From positions 22,448 to 86,447 of the forward strand of contig CAUDQR010000009.1 in assembly GCA_958451615.1 (NCBI GenBank): DNA of 64,000 nt. Reading direction: 5' to 3'. The notes under the pieces are model-generated. The model was not told the DNA's origin. It did no database searches and saw only the letters and a program-made list of their open reading frames with translations. This document shows, piece by piece, positions 34,262 through 42,725 of this stretch (positions are counted from its first letter, which is position 1; every line of letters begins with the position of its first letter). Source of the DNA: an uncultured Collinsella sp. GTDB taxonomy: Bacteria; Actinomycetota; Coriobacteriia; Coriobacteriales; Coriobacteriaceae. Both the position numbers and the translations under genes were made by a program.

Positions 34262-35131
34262 ATGGATATCGATAACTTTGAATGGTGGTATAGCGAGGGC
34301 GAGGCTCCGGACGAAGAGTGGGACGAGCCCGCGCCGTGTGACGTGTCGAGCGACGAGGACGAGACCGGCAACGATGCCGGTGTCGAGCCTGAAGCCGCCT
34401 CCGATGCCGCCGAACCCCTAACCTTTGAACAGGCTTGGGCCCAGGCCGAGGCCGACGAGGCGAAGGCCGATGCCACGGCCACGCTCGGCGAGCCGGCTGA
34501 TATGTCGATCTCGCCGGCAAAGACCCCACAGCCGCGCCATACCATCGACCCCGGCAGCACGGCATCCTTCAGCATACTCGACGTGCCCGTGCAGGGTGCC
34601 CAGGCGCCCGCCCCCACCCATCGCCCCAACCTGGCTCGCGAGGAAGACGCGGGCCGTCGCTCTCCGCTCGGCCCCATTCTCATCGCCTTTATGGCCGGCG
34701 TCATCGCTTGCTCGGCGATCGGCAGCATCTGGGGTCATGTCGAGCAGCAGCGCCAAGACGCCGCCAAGGTCGAGATGTCCGTCGAACAATCGCTCAGCCG
34801 CACGCGCTCGGTGCATGTATCGGTCGAGGTCAAGGACGGCGCGACGTGGGACACCGCGCGCGGCGACAGCCAGATGCTCGTCCATATCGTGGGTCGCACG
34901 CTCAAGGGGCAAGCGATCGACGAGTACCAATACGTCAATTCCGAAGGTGACGGCATCGAGCTCAAGCCCGGCGACTACGAGCTCACGGTCGATGAGCCGC
35001 CCGTCGCCACCGACGGCACGCGTTACCGTGCCTCAAAGCGCATGGTTCCGGTGAGTTTTAATTCACAGGCGCCCGATACGGTCGATAGCACGCCGCAGGG
35101 CGGGTTTGACCTTTACGCTATTGCTCAATAA
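34262..35131 (+). CDS. Single-pass membrane protein with acidic cytoplasmic N-terminus
   Basis: 289 residues. Residues 1-135 are acidic and low-complexity (EDETGNDAGVEPEAASDAAE), with no cysteine-rich or enzymatic motif. One membrane helix lies at about 140-160 (GPILIAFMAGVIACSAIGSIW). The outside part (160-289) is a beta-rich-looking domain with repeated Val/Thr segments (SRTRSVHVSVEVKD). No family recognised. AAGGGG lies upstream of the ATG. Flanked by unrelated genes, so no role can be assigned; the topology could suit a wall- or membrane-associated sensor or chaperone. Confidence 0.7.
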   Translation: MDIDNFEWWYSEGEAPDEEWDEPAPCDVSSDEDETGNDAGVEPEAASDAAEPLTFEQAWAQAEADEAKADATATLGEPADMSISPAKTPQPRHTIDPGSTASFSILDVPVQGAQAPAPTHRPNLAREEDAGRRSPLGPILIAFMAGVIACSAIGSIWGHVEQQRQDAAKVEMSVEQSLSRTRSVHVSVEVKDGATWDTARGDSQMLVHIVGRTLKGQAIDEYQYVNSEGDGIELKPGDYELTVDEPPVATDGTRYRASKRMVPVSFNSQAPDTVDSTPQGGFDLYAIAQ

Positions 35132-35210
35132 CTGCACCTGTCGCTCAACCCCGCCGCCAAGAGTGGGACAATAGCCCTCGACACCGTTGTTTACTATTGG
35201 AGGAAGTAGC

Positions 35211-36104
35211 ATGTCCACCGTCACTACCATCAAGCGCGGCGGCCTCACCGCGGCCATCGATTCCATGGGCGCCCAGCTCACGAGCCTTGCCCTCAACGGC
35301 AACGAGTATCTGTGGCAGGGCGACCCGGCCTTTTGGGGCAAGCATGCGCCTATCCTGTTCCCCATCGTGGGATCGCTGCGCAACAACATGGCGACATCTG
35401 CGGCCGGCACCTGCGAGATGCCGCGCCATGGACTCGCTCGCATCGTCGAGCACAAGTTGGTCGAGGTTTCGGAGGATGGCTCCTCGGTAACGTACGAGAT
35501 CACTGACACGCCCGAGTTGCTCAAGGCGTTCCCGTTCCACTTTAAGCTCAACATGACCTATGCCCTGACCGGCGACGCCACGCTCACGCAGACCTTTGCC
35601 GTCACCAACACCGGCGACGTGGCCCTGCCGTTCTCGGTGGGCGGTCATCCTGCATTCAACGTGCCCGCCCCCGGTGCCGAAGACGAGGCGTTCGAGGATT
35701 ACGAGCTGGCGTTTATCGAGGCTTGGACTAACGAGGCCCCCATCATCACGCCCGACGGTCTTATGACGTTCGAGGGCAGCTACAAGGCTCCCGATAACTC
35801 GGACGTGCTGCCCATCACGCACCGCAGCTTCGATAACGATGCCATCATGTTCACCGATGTCCCGGGTTCCACGCTCACGCTGCGCGGCCGCAAGTCGGGC
35901 CACGGCGTCAAGATCGACTTTGAGGGCTTTAAGTACATCGGCGTGTGGTCTGCCGCCAACGACGCCCCGTTTGTGGCGCTCGAGCCCTGGACCGGCCACA
36001 CCACCATGGACACCGAGGACGACGTCTTTGAGCACAAGGTCAACACCATTACCTTGGCACCGGGTGAGACGGACGTTCGCAGCTTTAGCGTTACCCTGCT
36101 CTAG
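35211..36104 (+). CDS. Aldose-1-epimerase-like protein (LacX/YihR group)
   Basis: 297 residues from the ATG at 35211 (TTGGAGGA upstream). A galactose-mutarotase fold is indicated by NEYLWQGDPAFWGKHAPILFPIVG, MPRHGLAR (catalytic-type His), SVGGHPAFNVP and LEPWTGHTT. This pattern matches the LacX-like branch of aldose-1-epimerases, which interconvert sugar anomers. The stop is followed one base later by a structured repeat that likely acts as terminator. Confidence 0.87.
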   Translation: MSTVTTIKRGGLTAAIDSMGAQLTSLALNGNEYLWQGDPAFWGKHAPILFPIVGSLRNNMATSAAGTCEMPRHGLARIVEHKLVEVSEDGSSVTYEITDTPELLKAFPFHFKLNMTYALTGDATLTQTFAVTNTGDVALPFSVGGHPAFNVPAPGAEDEAFEDYELAFIEAWTNEAPIITPDGLMTFEGSYKAPDNSDVLPITHRSFDNDAIMFTDVPGSTLTLRGRKSGHGVKIDFEGFKYIGVWSAANDAPFVALEPWTGHTTMDTEDDVFEHKVNTITLAPGETDVRSFSVTLL

Positions 36105-36105
36105 A

Positions 36106-36285
36106 GGTTCCGCCGTTCTAACGAACGACGGACCGGTCGACGCTGCGCGCCACCCAGAGCGACAATTTGTCATTCAAAAGGCAAGGCATGACCAGAAGGT
36201 CTATGCCTTGCATTTTACTTGCTAACTTGTTCGCTCTGGGTGGCGCCCGCTGGCATTGCCAAAACATCGACGCTCCCAATGACTA
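36106..36285 (+). ncRNA. Conserved structured 3'-end element, copy A
   Basis: Begins 1 nt after the epimerase stop. Hairpin 1 (36106-36134) is followed by CGACGCTGCGCG. An outer stem then joins CACCCAGAGCG-ACAA to TTGT-T-CGCTCTGGGTG with a bulged T. Inside it, the terminator-like hairpin GGCAAGGCAT-GACC-AGAA-GGTC-T-ATGCCTTGC is followed by ATTTTAC. The same plan recurs at 42137 and 57684 with different but still complementary stems, so the structure rather than the sequence is conserved. RNA status is inferred. Confidence 0.65.
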
Positions 36286-36384
36286 CCGTGTGTCTATTAA
36301 TTTTTCGAGCTTGTGCTGCGCTGCTGGTCGCTGGCGTATATCCTGTTAAGTCGTCAGCATACGATTCAACAGGGAAGGCAGATT

Positions 36385-37311
36385 ATGCATTCTCCCCATC
36401 AACGCGACGCGCATCCACAGCCGGTATGCAGCCGTCGCATCTTTTTGGGTAGCGCTCTCGCTGCGAGCGCTTCTGTCGTCGCCGGCGCACTTGCCGGCTG
36501 CCAGCGTCCCTCCACGCTGGAAGTAGTTCAGTCCACGACGGGCGGCGGTCGCGACGACCTGTCCGATTCTGTGATCGGCAAGGATAAGATCCGCATCGGC
36601 ATGGAGGCGGCCTACGCCCCGTACAACTGGCAGGTTTCCGAGGCCAGCGAGTTCACGATCCCCATCGACAACGTGCAGGGCGCCTATGCCGATGGCTACG
36701 ACGTGCAGATCGCCAAGATCGTCTGCAAGGCTCTCGGCGGCGAGCCCGTTGCCGTCAAGCAGAGCTTCTCGGGCCTTATCGACTCGCTCAACAACGGCCA
36801 GATTGACCTCATCATCGCCGGCATGAGCGCCACGCCCGAGCGCGAGGAGTCCGTCGGCTTTTCCGACCCGTACTTCATTGGCTACTTTGGCCTGTTCGTA
36901 AAAGAGGGCTCGCCCTACCAAAACGCCACCAAGCTCAGCGACTTCAGCGGTGCCACGGTGCTCGGCCAAAAGGACACCATGCTCGATACCGTCATCGACG
37001 AGATTCCGGGCGTTGTGCACAAGAACCCGGTTGATTCGGTCCCCACGGTGTTCTCGAATCTGCTGCAGGGCACGTGCGACGCCGTGACCTACAACACTGA
37101 GAACGAAAAGGGCTATATGGCCCAAAATCCCGGTATCGTCCCCATCCACTTTGCCGAGGGCGAGGGCTTTAAGCAGGAGGTCACGGCAAATGTCGGTTGC
37201 CGCAAGGGCTCGGACAAACTGCTTAAGCTCATCGACAAGACACTCAAGGGCATTAGCCAAGAGGAGCGCGACCAAATGTGGGACGCGTGCCTCGACCGTC
37301 AGCCGGCATAG
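36385..37311 (+). CDS. Polar amino-acid ABC importer substrate-binding lipoprotein, Tat-type signal
   Basis: 308 residues from the ATG at 36385 (AGGGAAGG upstream). Twin-arginine motif SRRIFLG (Arg17-Arg18), hydrophobic stretch and lipobox LAGC with Cys39 indicate a Tat-exported lipoprotein. The SBP_bac_3 domain follows, with AYAPYNWQ, GYDVQIAKIV, DLIIAGMSATPEREESVGFSDPYF and a GTCDAVTYNTENEKGY hinge. It should capture a polar or charged amino acid outside the cell. First gene of a three-gene importer operon; the permease starts 9 bases after the stop. Confidence 0.88.
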   Translation: MHSPHQRDAHPQPVCSRRIFLGSALAASASVVAGALAGCQRPSTLEVVQSTTGGGRDDLSDSVIGKDKIRIGMEAAYAPYNWQVSEASEFTIPIDNVQGAYADGYDVQIAKIVCKALGGEPVAVKQSFSGLIDSLNNGQIDLIIAGMSATPEREESVGFSDPYFIGYFGLFVKEGSPYQNATKLSDFSGATVLGQKDTMLDTVIDEIPGVVHKNPVDSVPTVFSNLLQGTCDAVTYNTENEKGYMAQNPGIVPIHFAEGEGFKQEVTANVGCRKGSDKLLKLIDKTLKGISQEERDQMWDACLDRQPA

Positions 37312-37320
37312 GGAGGCAGC

Positions 37321-38469
37321 ATGAAAGCCATCAACCGTCTGGCCTCCTTTATCAAGGCCGACCACCGTTATGTATACCTGGGCACGAGCGTCATCGCGGC
37401 GCTCGGCCTGGCGTTTAGCCAGCGCAACCCCACACCGCTGAGCTTCTTAGCCCCCACCGGTATCTTCCAGGATTGCCTTTGGGCGATTCTTTGGGCCTGG
37501 ATCGTCGTGTCGGCGGCAGCGCTCGTCACCAAGGTTATGCACTGGAGCGACTATCGCGAAAAGTCACCGTTTGCATCCGAGCGTTTCCGTCGCGGCGCGC
37601 GCCTGGGCAGCTATGTCGTGGTCGTCATCGCGGCGATCTTCTTTGTCGACCGCTGCGTCATGTCGTTTATCGATCTGGTGCAGGTGAGCATTGTCTCGGA
37701 TTCCAACCCCAGCGACTTTTTGTCGAGCTTGGTCTACATGACCTACAAGAGCGGCGACTTCTTCATCCGTGGCATCGAGATCACCATCGCGCTTGCCACC
37801 TTCGGCACCGTCATCGCATTCTTCCTGGCGCTGCTCTTTGTGTTCCTGCGTATTCAGACCTTCGACCGCGTAGACAACGACCTGGTGCGCTTCTTTAAGA
37901 GCATCGGCCGCGGCTTTGCGACCATCTACTCCACCATCGTGCGCGGCACGCCCATGATGGTCCAGGGCCTGCTCATCTATTACGCGGGCTTTACCGTTTT
38001 GCGCGGCATGGGCTTCGAGACCGCTCAGGCCAACCAGATCTGGAGTACCTTCACCGCCGGCCTCGTCACCATCTCGCTCAACTCCACCGCCTACATGATG
38101 GAGGTCCTGCGCGGCGGCATCGAGTCCATCGATCCCGGCCAGGCCGAGGCAGCGCGCTCGCTGGGCCTGTCGCAGTGGCAGGCCATGCGCAAAGTCGTGT
38201 TCCCCCAAGGCATTAAAAACGCGATTCCGGCGCTCACCAACGAGCTCATCATCAACATTAAGGACTCGTCGGTGCTCTCGGTCATCGGCGTGTTCGACCT
38301 TATGTACGCTACTACCACGGTCGCCGGCGTGTACTACCGCCAGATGGAGGTCTACTGCGTGGCGCTCGTGGTCTACCTGATCCTGACACTCGTGGCGAGC
38401 CGCCTGCTCGAAGCCTTTGGCAAAAAGCTGGGCGCCGAGGCCCCTGCCACGCTGCCCAGCTCCAACTAG
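37321..38469 (+). CDS. Amino-acid ABC importer permease
   Basis: 382 residues, longer than the usual 220-250: two extra N-terminal membrane segments and a basic loop (residues 1-125) precede the HisM/GlnP-type permease domain. The ATPase-docking EAA loop reads [21 protein letters not shown], followed by [14 protein letters not shown]. Works in the membrane with the lipoprotein upstream and the ATPase downstream. Extended N-termini occur in other Gram-positive permeases of this type. Confidence 0.88.
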   Translation: MKAINRLASFIKADHRYVYLGTSVIAALGLAFSQRNPTPLSFLAPTGIFQDCLWAILWAWIVVSAAALVTKVMHWSDYREKSPFASERFRRGARLGSYVVVVIAAIFFVDRCVMSFIDLVQVSIVSDSNPSDFLSSLVYMTYKSGDFFIRGIEITIALATFGTVIAFFLALLFVFLRIQTFDRVDNDLVRFFKSIGRGFATIYSTIVRGTPMMVQGLLIYYAGFTVLRGMGFETAQANQIWSTFTAGLVTISLNSTAYMMEVLRGGIESIDPGQAEAARSLGLSQWQAMRKVVFPQGIKNAIPALTNELIINIKDSSVLSVIGVFDLMYATTTVAGVYYRQMEVYCVALVVYLILTLVASRLLEAFGKKLGAEAPATLPSSN

Positions 38470-38491
38470 GCGCAAGACGAGGAGAATCATC

Positions 38492-39277
38492 ATGGCAGAT
38501 ACCGCCACTACCGGCACTGCGGCAGCCGTGCAAAAACAAGAGCCGCTTATCCGCGTCGAGGGCCTGCGCAAGAGCTTTGGCTCACTCGAGGTACTCAAGG
38601 GCATCGACCTGTCCGTCAATTCCGGTGAGGTTGTCACCATCATCGGCGCCTCGGGCTCGGGCAAATCGACCTTCCTGCGCTGCCTCAACCTGCTCGAGAC
38701 CCCGGACGCGGGCCACATCTGGTTCCACGGCCAGGACCTCACGGCCGAGCGCTGCAACATCAACAAATTGCGCGAGGACATCGGCATGGTGTTCCAGGGC
38801 TTTAACCTGTTCAACAACATGGATGTGCTCGACAACTGCACGCTCGCGCCCGTCACGCTCAAAAAGATGAGCAAGGCCGAGGCCGAGAAGGTCGCGATGG
38901 AGCATCTGACGAGCGTGGGACTCGAAAAGTTCGCGCACGCCGCCGTTGGCCGCCTGTCCGGTGGTCAAAAACAGCGCGTGGCCATCGCTCGTGCCCTATG
39001 TATGAATCCGCAGATCATGCTGTTCGACGAGCCGACCTCCGCGCTCGACCCCGAGATCGTGGGCGAGGTGCTCGAGGTCATGCGCAAGCTCGCCGCCGAC
39101 GGCATGACCATGGTCGTCGTCACGCACGAGATGGCCTTTGCCCGCACGGTGTCCGACCGCGTGGTCTTTATGGACAAGGGCGTGGTGCTCGAGGATGCCG
39201 CGCCGGCCGAGCTCTTCGGCAACCCCAAACACCAGCGCACTCGTGAGTTCCTCTCTCGCTATCTCGAGGACAAATAA
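38492..39277 (+). CDS. Amino-acid ABC importer ATP-binding protein
   Basis: 261 residues from the ATG at 38492 (GAGGAGAA upstream). Walker [10 protein letters not shown] (52-60), Q-loop [11 protein letters not shown], signature [15 protein letters not shown], Walker [14 protein letters not shown] and the switch His in VVVTHEM. GlnQ/HisP class. Powers amino-acid uptake with the two preceding gene products; a weak terminator follows. Confidence 0.92.
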   Translation: MADTATTGTAAAVQKQEPLIRVEGLRKSFGSLEVLKGIDLSVNSGEVVTIIGASGSGKSTFLRCLNLLETPDAGHIWFHGQDLTAERCNINKLREDIGMVFQGFNLFNNMDVLDNCTLAPVTLKKMSKAEAEKVAMEHLTSVGLEKFAHAAVGRLSGGQKQRVAIARALCMNPQIMLFDEPTSALDPEIVGEVLEVMRKLAADGMTMVVVTHEMAFARTVSDRVVFMDKGVVLEDAAPAELFGNPKHQRTREFLSRYLEDK

Positions 39278-39301
39278 CCGACCGCAAACGCTTACGTTGC
39301 A

Positions 39302-39328
39302 GGGCCGCTCCCGTGGGGCGGCCTTTGT
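39302..39328 (+). terminator. Weak terminator after the amino-acid importer operon
   Basis: GGCCGCTCC pairs with GGGGCGGCC around a CGT loop (one G-U pair), tail TTTGTCG. Confidence 0.55.
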
Positions 39329-39349
39329 CGTCACAATCGAAAGGATGTC

Positions 39350-40777
39350 ATGGCCGAGGTTTGGCGCTTCTTTGCGCATGAGGACGATTTTGCAGATATA
39401 GACGAGGTCAGCGCGTGCGAGCGCTTGGGCCGCGTGCTGTCGTTTCCGACCATTTCGAGCATGGATGCCGAGGCGGTGGACTGGCAGCCCTTCGACGACC
39501 TGCGCGCCTATATGCAGCAGGCCTGGCCGCGCGTGTTTGCGGCGGGCGAGGTCGAGCTTATCGACCACTCGCTGTTGGTGACGCTTGTCGGCTCCGACCC
39601 TGCTCTCAATCCCGTTATGCTCATGGGCCACATGGACGTGGTCCCCGTGGTGCCGGGTACCGAGGCCGACTGGACGCACGCCCCCTTTAGCGGGCACGTG
39701 GACGACACCTACATTTGGGGCCGCGGCGCTATCGACATGAAGGATCAGGTCGCAGGCATTCTCGAGGCGGTTGAGTATGCATTGGCGCACGGTTGGGAGC
39801 ACAAGCGTTCGCTGTTGCTCGCCTTTGGCCAGGACGAGGAAACCACGCAGTACGGCGCTGGAGCTATCGGCCGCGTGCTCGAGGAGCGCGGTGTTGAGCT
39901 CGAGTTCCTGATCGACGAGGGCGACTACCGCATCGTTCCGGCTGCCGAGTACGGCGCGGGCGAGGGCTGGCTTATGCATGCCGACCTGGCCGAAAAGGGC
40001 TATGCCGATATCGTGCTCAGGACGAAGAGCGAGGGCGGGCATTCTTCCAACCCTTACGGTGGCACGTCGCTCGAAGTGCTCAGCCGCGCTATTGCCGCGA
40101 TTTGCGATATCGAGTGGCCGGCGCGTGTGACCGATCTGCTTGCCGCGCAGCTCGTCGAGCTGGGGCTTTATACCGCAGACGAGATTGCTGCCAGCAAGGA
40201 TGCCATCGTGCGCGACTGCCTTGCCAGCAAAAAGCTGTACCCGCTTGTGACCACCACCTGTGCGCCCACGCAAATCGAGGGCGGCAGTACCGGTGCCAAC
40301 GTAATGCCGCAAGATATGTGGGTCAATATCAACTTCCGCATGCTCGAGGGTACGAGCGTGGCCGATGTCGTGGCCTGCTGCCGCGAGGCCGTTGCCACCG
40401 CTGGGCTCGCCGGCCGAGTCGAGGTCGAGCTGGGCCCCGGCAGCTCCGAGCCCTCGCCGTCCCCGCGCGTGGGCGGTCCGGGGCTCGAGGCCGTCCGCGC
40501 CATCGCCGCCCGCTATTTCCGTGATCCCAAGCCGACGGAGGAAAACGGATCGTCTGCGGTGGGCCAAGAGCCGATGAGCATCGTGCCCTCGACCGTGATT
40601 GGTGCAACCGATGCCGCCAACTACCAGCGCATTTGCCACGAGTGCATCCGCTTCTCCGCCTTTGTGGTCGACGATGACGAATGCGACCGCGGCATCCACG
40701 GCACCAACGAGCGCATCACCCGCCGCGCCTACCTCCAGGGCGTACGCTTCCTCATCGCCCTACTCCACACGCTCTAG
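39350..40777 (+). CDS. M20-family metallopeptidase (PepV-like dipeptidase)
   Basis: 475 residues; GAAAGGATG upstream of the ATG at 39350. Metal-site residues in order: MGHMDVVPV (His94, Asp96), GRGAIDMKDQ (Asp129) and GQDEETTQYGAG (acidic pair). The central lid domain follows, and the final His lies near ICHECIRF. PepV and CPDG2-like enzymes of this size cleave dipeptides or deacylate amino acids in the cytosol. Next to an amino-acid importer, which fits peptide and amino-acid nutrition. A dispersed palindrome begins 4 bases after the stop. Confidence 0.87.
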   Translation: MAEVWRFFAHEDDFADIDEVSACERLGRVLSFPTISSMDAEAVDWQPFDDLRAYMQQAWPRVFAAGEVELIDHSLLVTLVGSDPALNPVMLMGHMDVVPVVPGTEADWTHAPFSGHVDDTYIWGRGAIDMKDQVAGILEAVEYALAHGWEHKRSLLLAFGQDEETTQYGAGAIGRVLEERGVELEFLIDEGDYRIVPAAEYGAGEGWLMHADLAEKGYADIVLRTKSEGGHSSNPYGGTSLEVLSRAIAAICDIEWPARVTDLLAAQLVELGLYTADEIAASKDAIVRDCLASKKLYPLVTTTCAPTQIEGGSTGANVMPQDMWVNINFRMLEGTSVADVVACCREAVATAGLAGRVEVELGPGSSEPSPSPRVGGPGLEAVRAIAARYFRDPKPTEENGSSAVGQEPMSIVPSTVIGATDAANYQRICHECIRFSAFVVDDDECDRGIHGTNERITRRAYLQGVRFLIALLHTL

Positions 40778-40779
40778 AA

Positions 40780-40860
40780 TCTGACAAAGCGACAGTCCCT
40801 TTGTTAGCCGTTGGGGACGCTCTTAAACGACTAGTCGTTAAGGAACGTACCCAACGGCTA
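40780..40860. repeat. Two adjoining palindromes of the dispersed GGGAC family
   Basis: 40782-40806 is a TGACAAAG-C-GAC / GTCCCTTTGTTA dyad related to 34061-34091. 40805-40860 is a 56-bp palindrome (24 of 28 pairs) built on TAGCCGTTGGG and centred on ACTAGT. Its left half reappears at 58619-58650 (ATTGGGGACGTTCTTAAACG). The rest of 40861-41068 shows no gene. Confidence 0.6.
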
Positions 40861-41068
40861 CGTCCACTCATTCCGTGCGGGTTATATGCAGGTTTGCCTG
40901 CGCACGCTATCATGTATGGGTTAGACCGCAACTATGTACCTCATACGCGAAGGGATGCGCATGTATCTGAAGATCGACATGCTCTAGCTGGACTTACCCC
41001 CGCAATGGCGCCGTGCGCCCCATCAATTCTGCCGATTTTCACCTTCACGCATATAAAGGAGTCCCGTC

Positions 41069-42136
41069 ATGCGCGACAAGCTCGAAAAGATCATCAAGGC
41101 CTACGAGGAGCTCGAGAAAAAGCTTTCCGACCCGGCCGTCGCCTCCGATATCAAGGAGTTCACGCGTCTCAACAAGGAGTACGCGCACCAGTCCGACCTC
41201 ATCGCTGCCTCGCGCGAGTACATCGGCGCGCTCGATGACATCGAGGCTGCCAAGGAAATGCTCCACGATACTACCGATGCCGATGAGAAGGAGATGCTCC
41301 AGATGGACATCTCCGAAAACGAGGCCAAGCTTCCCCAGCTCGAGGAAGACATTAAGTACATGCTCATCCCGAGCGACCCCAACGACGACAAGAACACCAT
41401 CGTCGAGATTCGCTCCGCCGCTGGTGGCGACGAGGCGGCCATCTTTGCCGGCGATCTGTACAAGATGTATCAGCGCTTCTGCGAGTCGCGCGGCTGGAAG
41501 ACCACCGTGCTCGACTCCAGCCCCAGCGAGGCCGGCGGCTTTAAGTCCATCGAGTTCAAGGTCGAGGGCGACCGCGTCTACTCCGTCATGAAGTTCGAGT
41601 CCGGCGTGCACCGCGTCCAGCGCGTTCCCAAGACCGAGTCCCAGGGCCGTATCCAGACCTCCACGGCGACCGTCGCCGTGCTTCCCGAGGCCGAGGAGAT
41701 CGACGTCCAGATCAACCAGTCCGACCTGCGTATCGACACCTACTGCGCCTCCGGTCCTGGCGGTCAGTGCGTTAACACCACTTATTCCGCCGTGCGCATC
41801 ACCCACCTGCCCACCAACACCGTGGTGCAGTCGCAGGAACAGCGCTCCCAGATCCAGAACCGCGAAGTCTGCATGCAGATGCTGCGTGCCCGTCTGTACG
41901 AGATGGAGCTCGAGAAGCAGCAGGCAGAGCTCGGTGCTGAGCGCCAGAGCCAGATCGGCCACGGCAACCGTTCCGAGAAGATCCGTACCTACAACCAGCC
42001 CCAGGACCGCGTGACCGATCACCGCATCGGTTTCAACTCCACCTACAATGGCGTCCTCCTGGGCGACCAGCTCGGCACCGTCATCGAGGCGCTCGCCGCC
42101 GCCGAGCGTGCCGAGAAGCTGGCACAGGCAGTCTAA
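41069..42136 (+). CDS. prfA: Peptide chain release factor 1
   Basis: 355 residues with the GGQ catalytic motif in GPGGQCVNTT (around residue 230) and the anticodon-like region upstream of it. RF1 ends translation at UAA and UAG on the ribosome. AAGGAG precedes the ATG. The GGQ glutamine is methylated by PrmC, encoded next on the same strand at 42726, which is the usual genomic pairing. A structured element starts 1 base after the stop. Confidence 0.95.
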   Translation: MRDKLEKIIKAYEELEKKLSDPAVASDIKEFTRLNKEYAHQSDLIAASREYIGALDDIEAAKEMLHDTTDADEKEMLQMDISENEAKLPQLEEDIKYMLIPSDPNDDKNTIVEIRSAAGGDEAAIFAGDLYKMYQRFCESRGWKTTVLDSSPSEAGGFKSIEFKVEGDRVYSVMKFESGVHRVQRVPKTESQGRIQTSTATVAVLPEAEEIDVQINQSDLRIDTYCASGPGGQCVNTTYSAVRITHLPTNTVVQSQEQRSQIQNREVCMQMLRARLYEMELEKQQAELGAERQSQIGHGNRSEKIRTYNQPQDRVTDHRIGFNSTYNGVLLGDQLGTVIEALAAAERAEKLAQAV

Positions 42137-42316
42137 GTTCCGCCGTTCTACCGAACGGCGGACCAGCCGACGCTGCGCGCCGTCCAGAGCGACAATTTGT
42201 CATTCAAAAGGCAAGGCATGACCAGAAGGTCTATGCCTTGCCTTTTTCATGCCAACTTGTTCGCTCTGGACGTCGCTCGCTGGCATTGCCAAAACATTGG
42301 CGTTTCCTTGGTTGTC
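42137..42316 (+). ncRNA. Conserved structured 3'-end element, copy B
   Basis: Hairpin 1 GTTCCGCCGTTC-TACC-GAACGGCGGACC directly follows the prfA stop. The GACGCTGCGCG linker, an outer stem (CGTCCAGAGCG-ACAA with TTGT-T-CGCTCTGGACG) and the inner hairpin with the GACC-AGAA-GGTC cap ending in CCTTTTTC follow. Relative to copy A, the outer stem changes on both sides together (GTCC/GGAC versus ACCC/GGGT). Confidence 0.65.
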
Positions 42317-42725
42317 AAATGATCCGTAGGGAGTCATTGGGGACATTGCTTTGAGATGTTATTCAGTCGGCTGTTATGGCATTTGAGCTGCTTACCTGCT
42401 TAAGGTAATTGACGGCATATATCTGCTATCGAAAATATTGCTCGAAAAATTGTCCAAGAAGTCGCGGGGCGATTTTTGATGGGTCGCGCGTCAAGTGATT
42501 TGGCAAGTTCTTGGTTAGATATTGGTCAGTTTTGGGGCAACCTTGCCAAAAGCTTGACGGATGCAGATTTAGACGTCGACGAATGAACACTCTAGGCAGG
42601 CTCCAAGCAAAATTCTGGGCTGATTCTCGATAATCGCCTTCAATCGTCCCTTGCCAAGCGCTGGCCTCGCTTACAATCTGCTCCGACATTCGCGCGCCGC
42701 CCGGCGCTTAAGAGGGGAGGGCCCC
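42317..42725. other. AT-richer gap before prmC with no confident gene
   Basis: This roughly 410-bp stretch is clearly AT-richer than its flanks. It holds an ATTGGGGACATTG motif related to the dispersed repeats (42337), an inverted pair TTTGGCAAG/CTTGCCAAA near 42500-42550, and an 87-codon minus-strand frame (42426-42689) that overlaps the prmC promoter area and matches nothing I recognise with confidence. It could be a remnant or repeat-derived DNA. Confidence 0.35.

Noticed and set aside
36105..36384. Riboswitch upstream of the amino-acid importer
   Set aside because: The structured part begins at the previous gene's stop and recurs after prfA and the LCP gene, so it is a 3'-end element rather than a leader aptamer for this operon.
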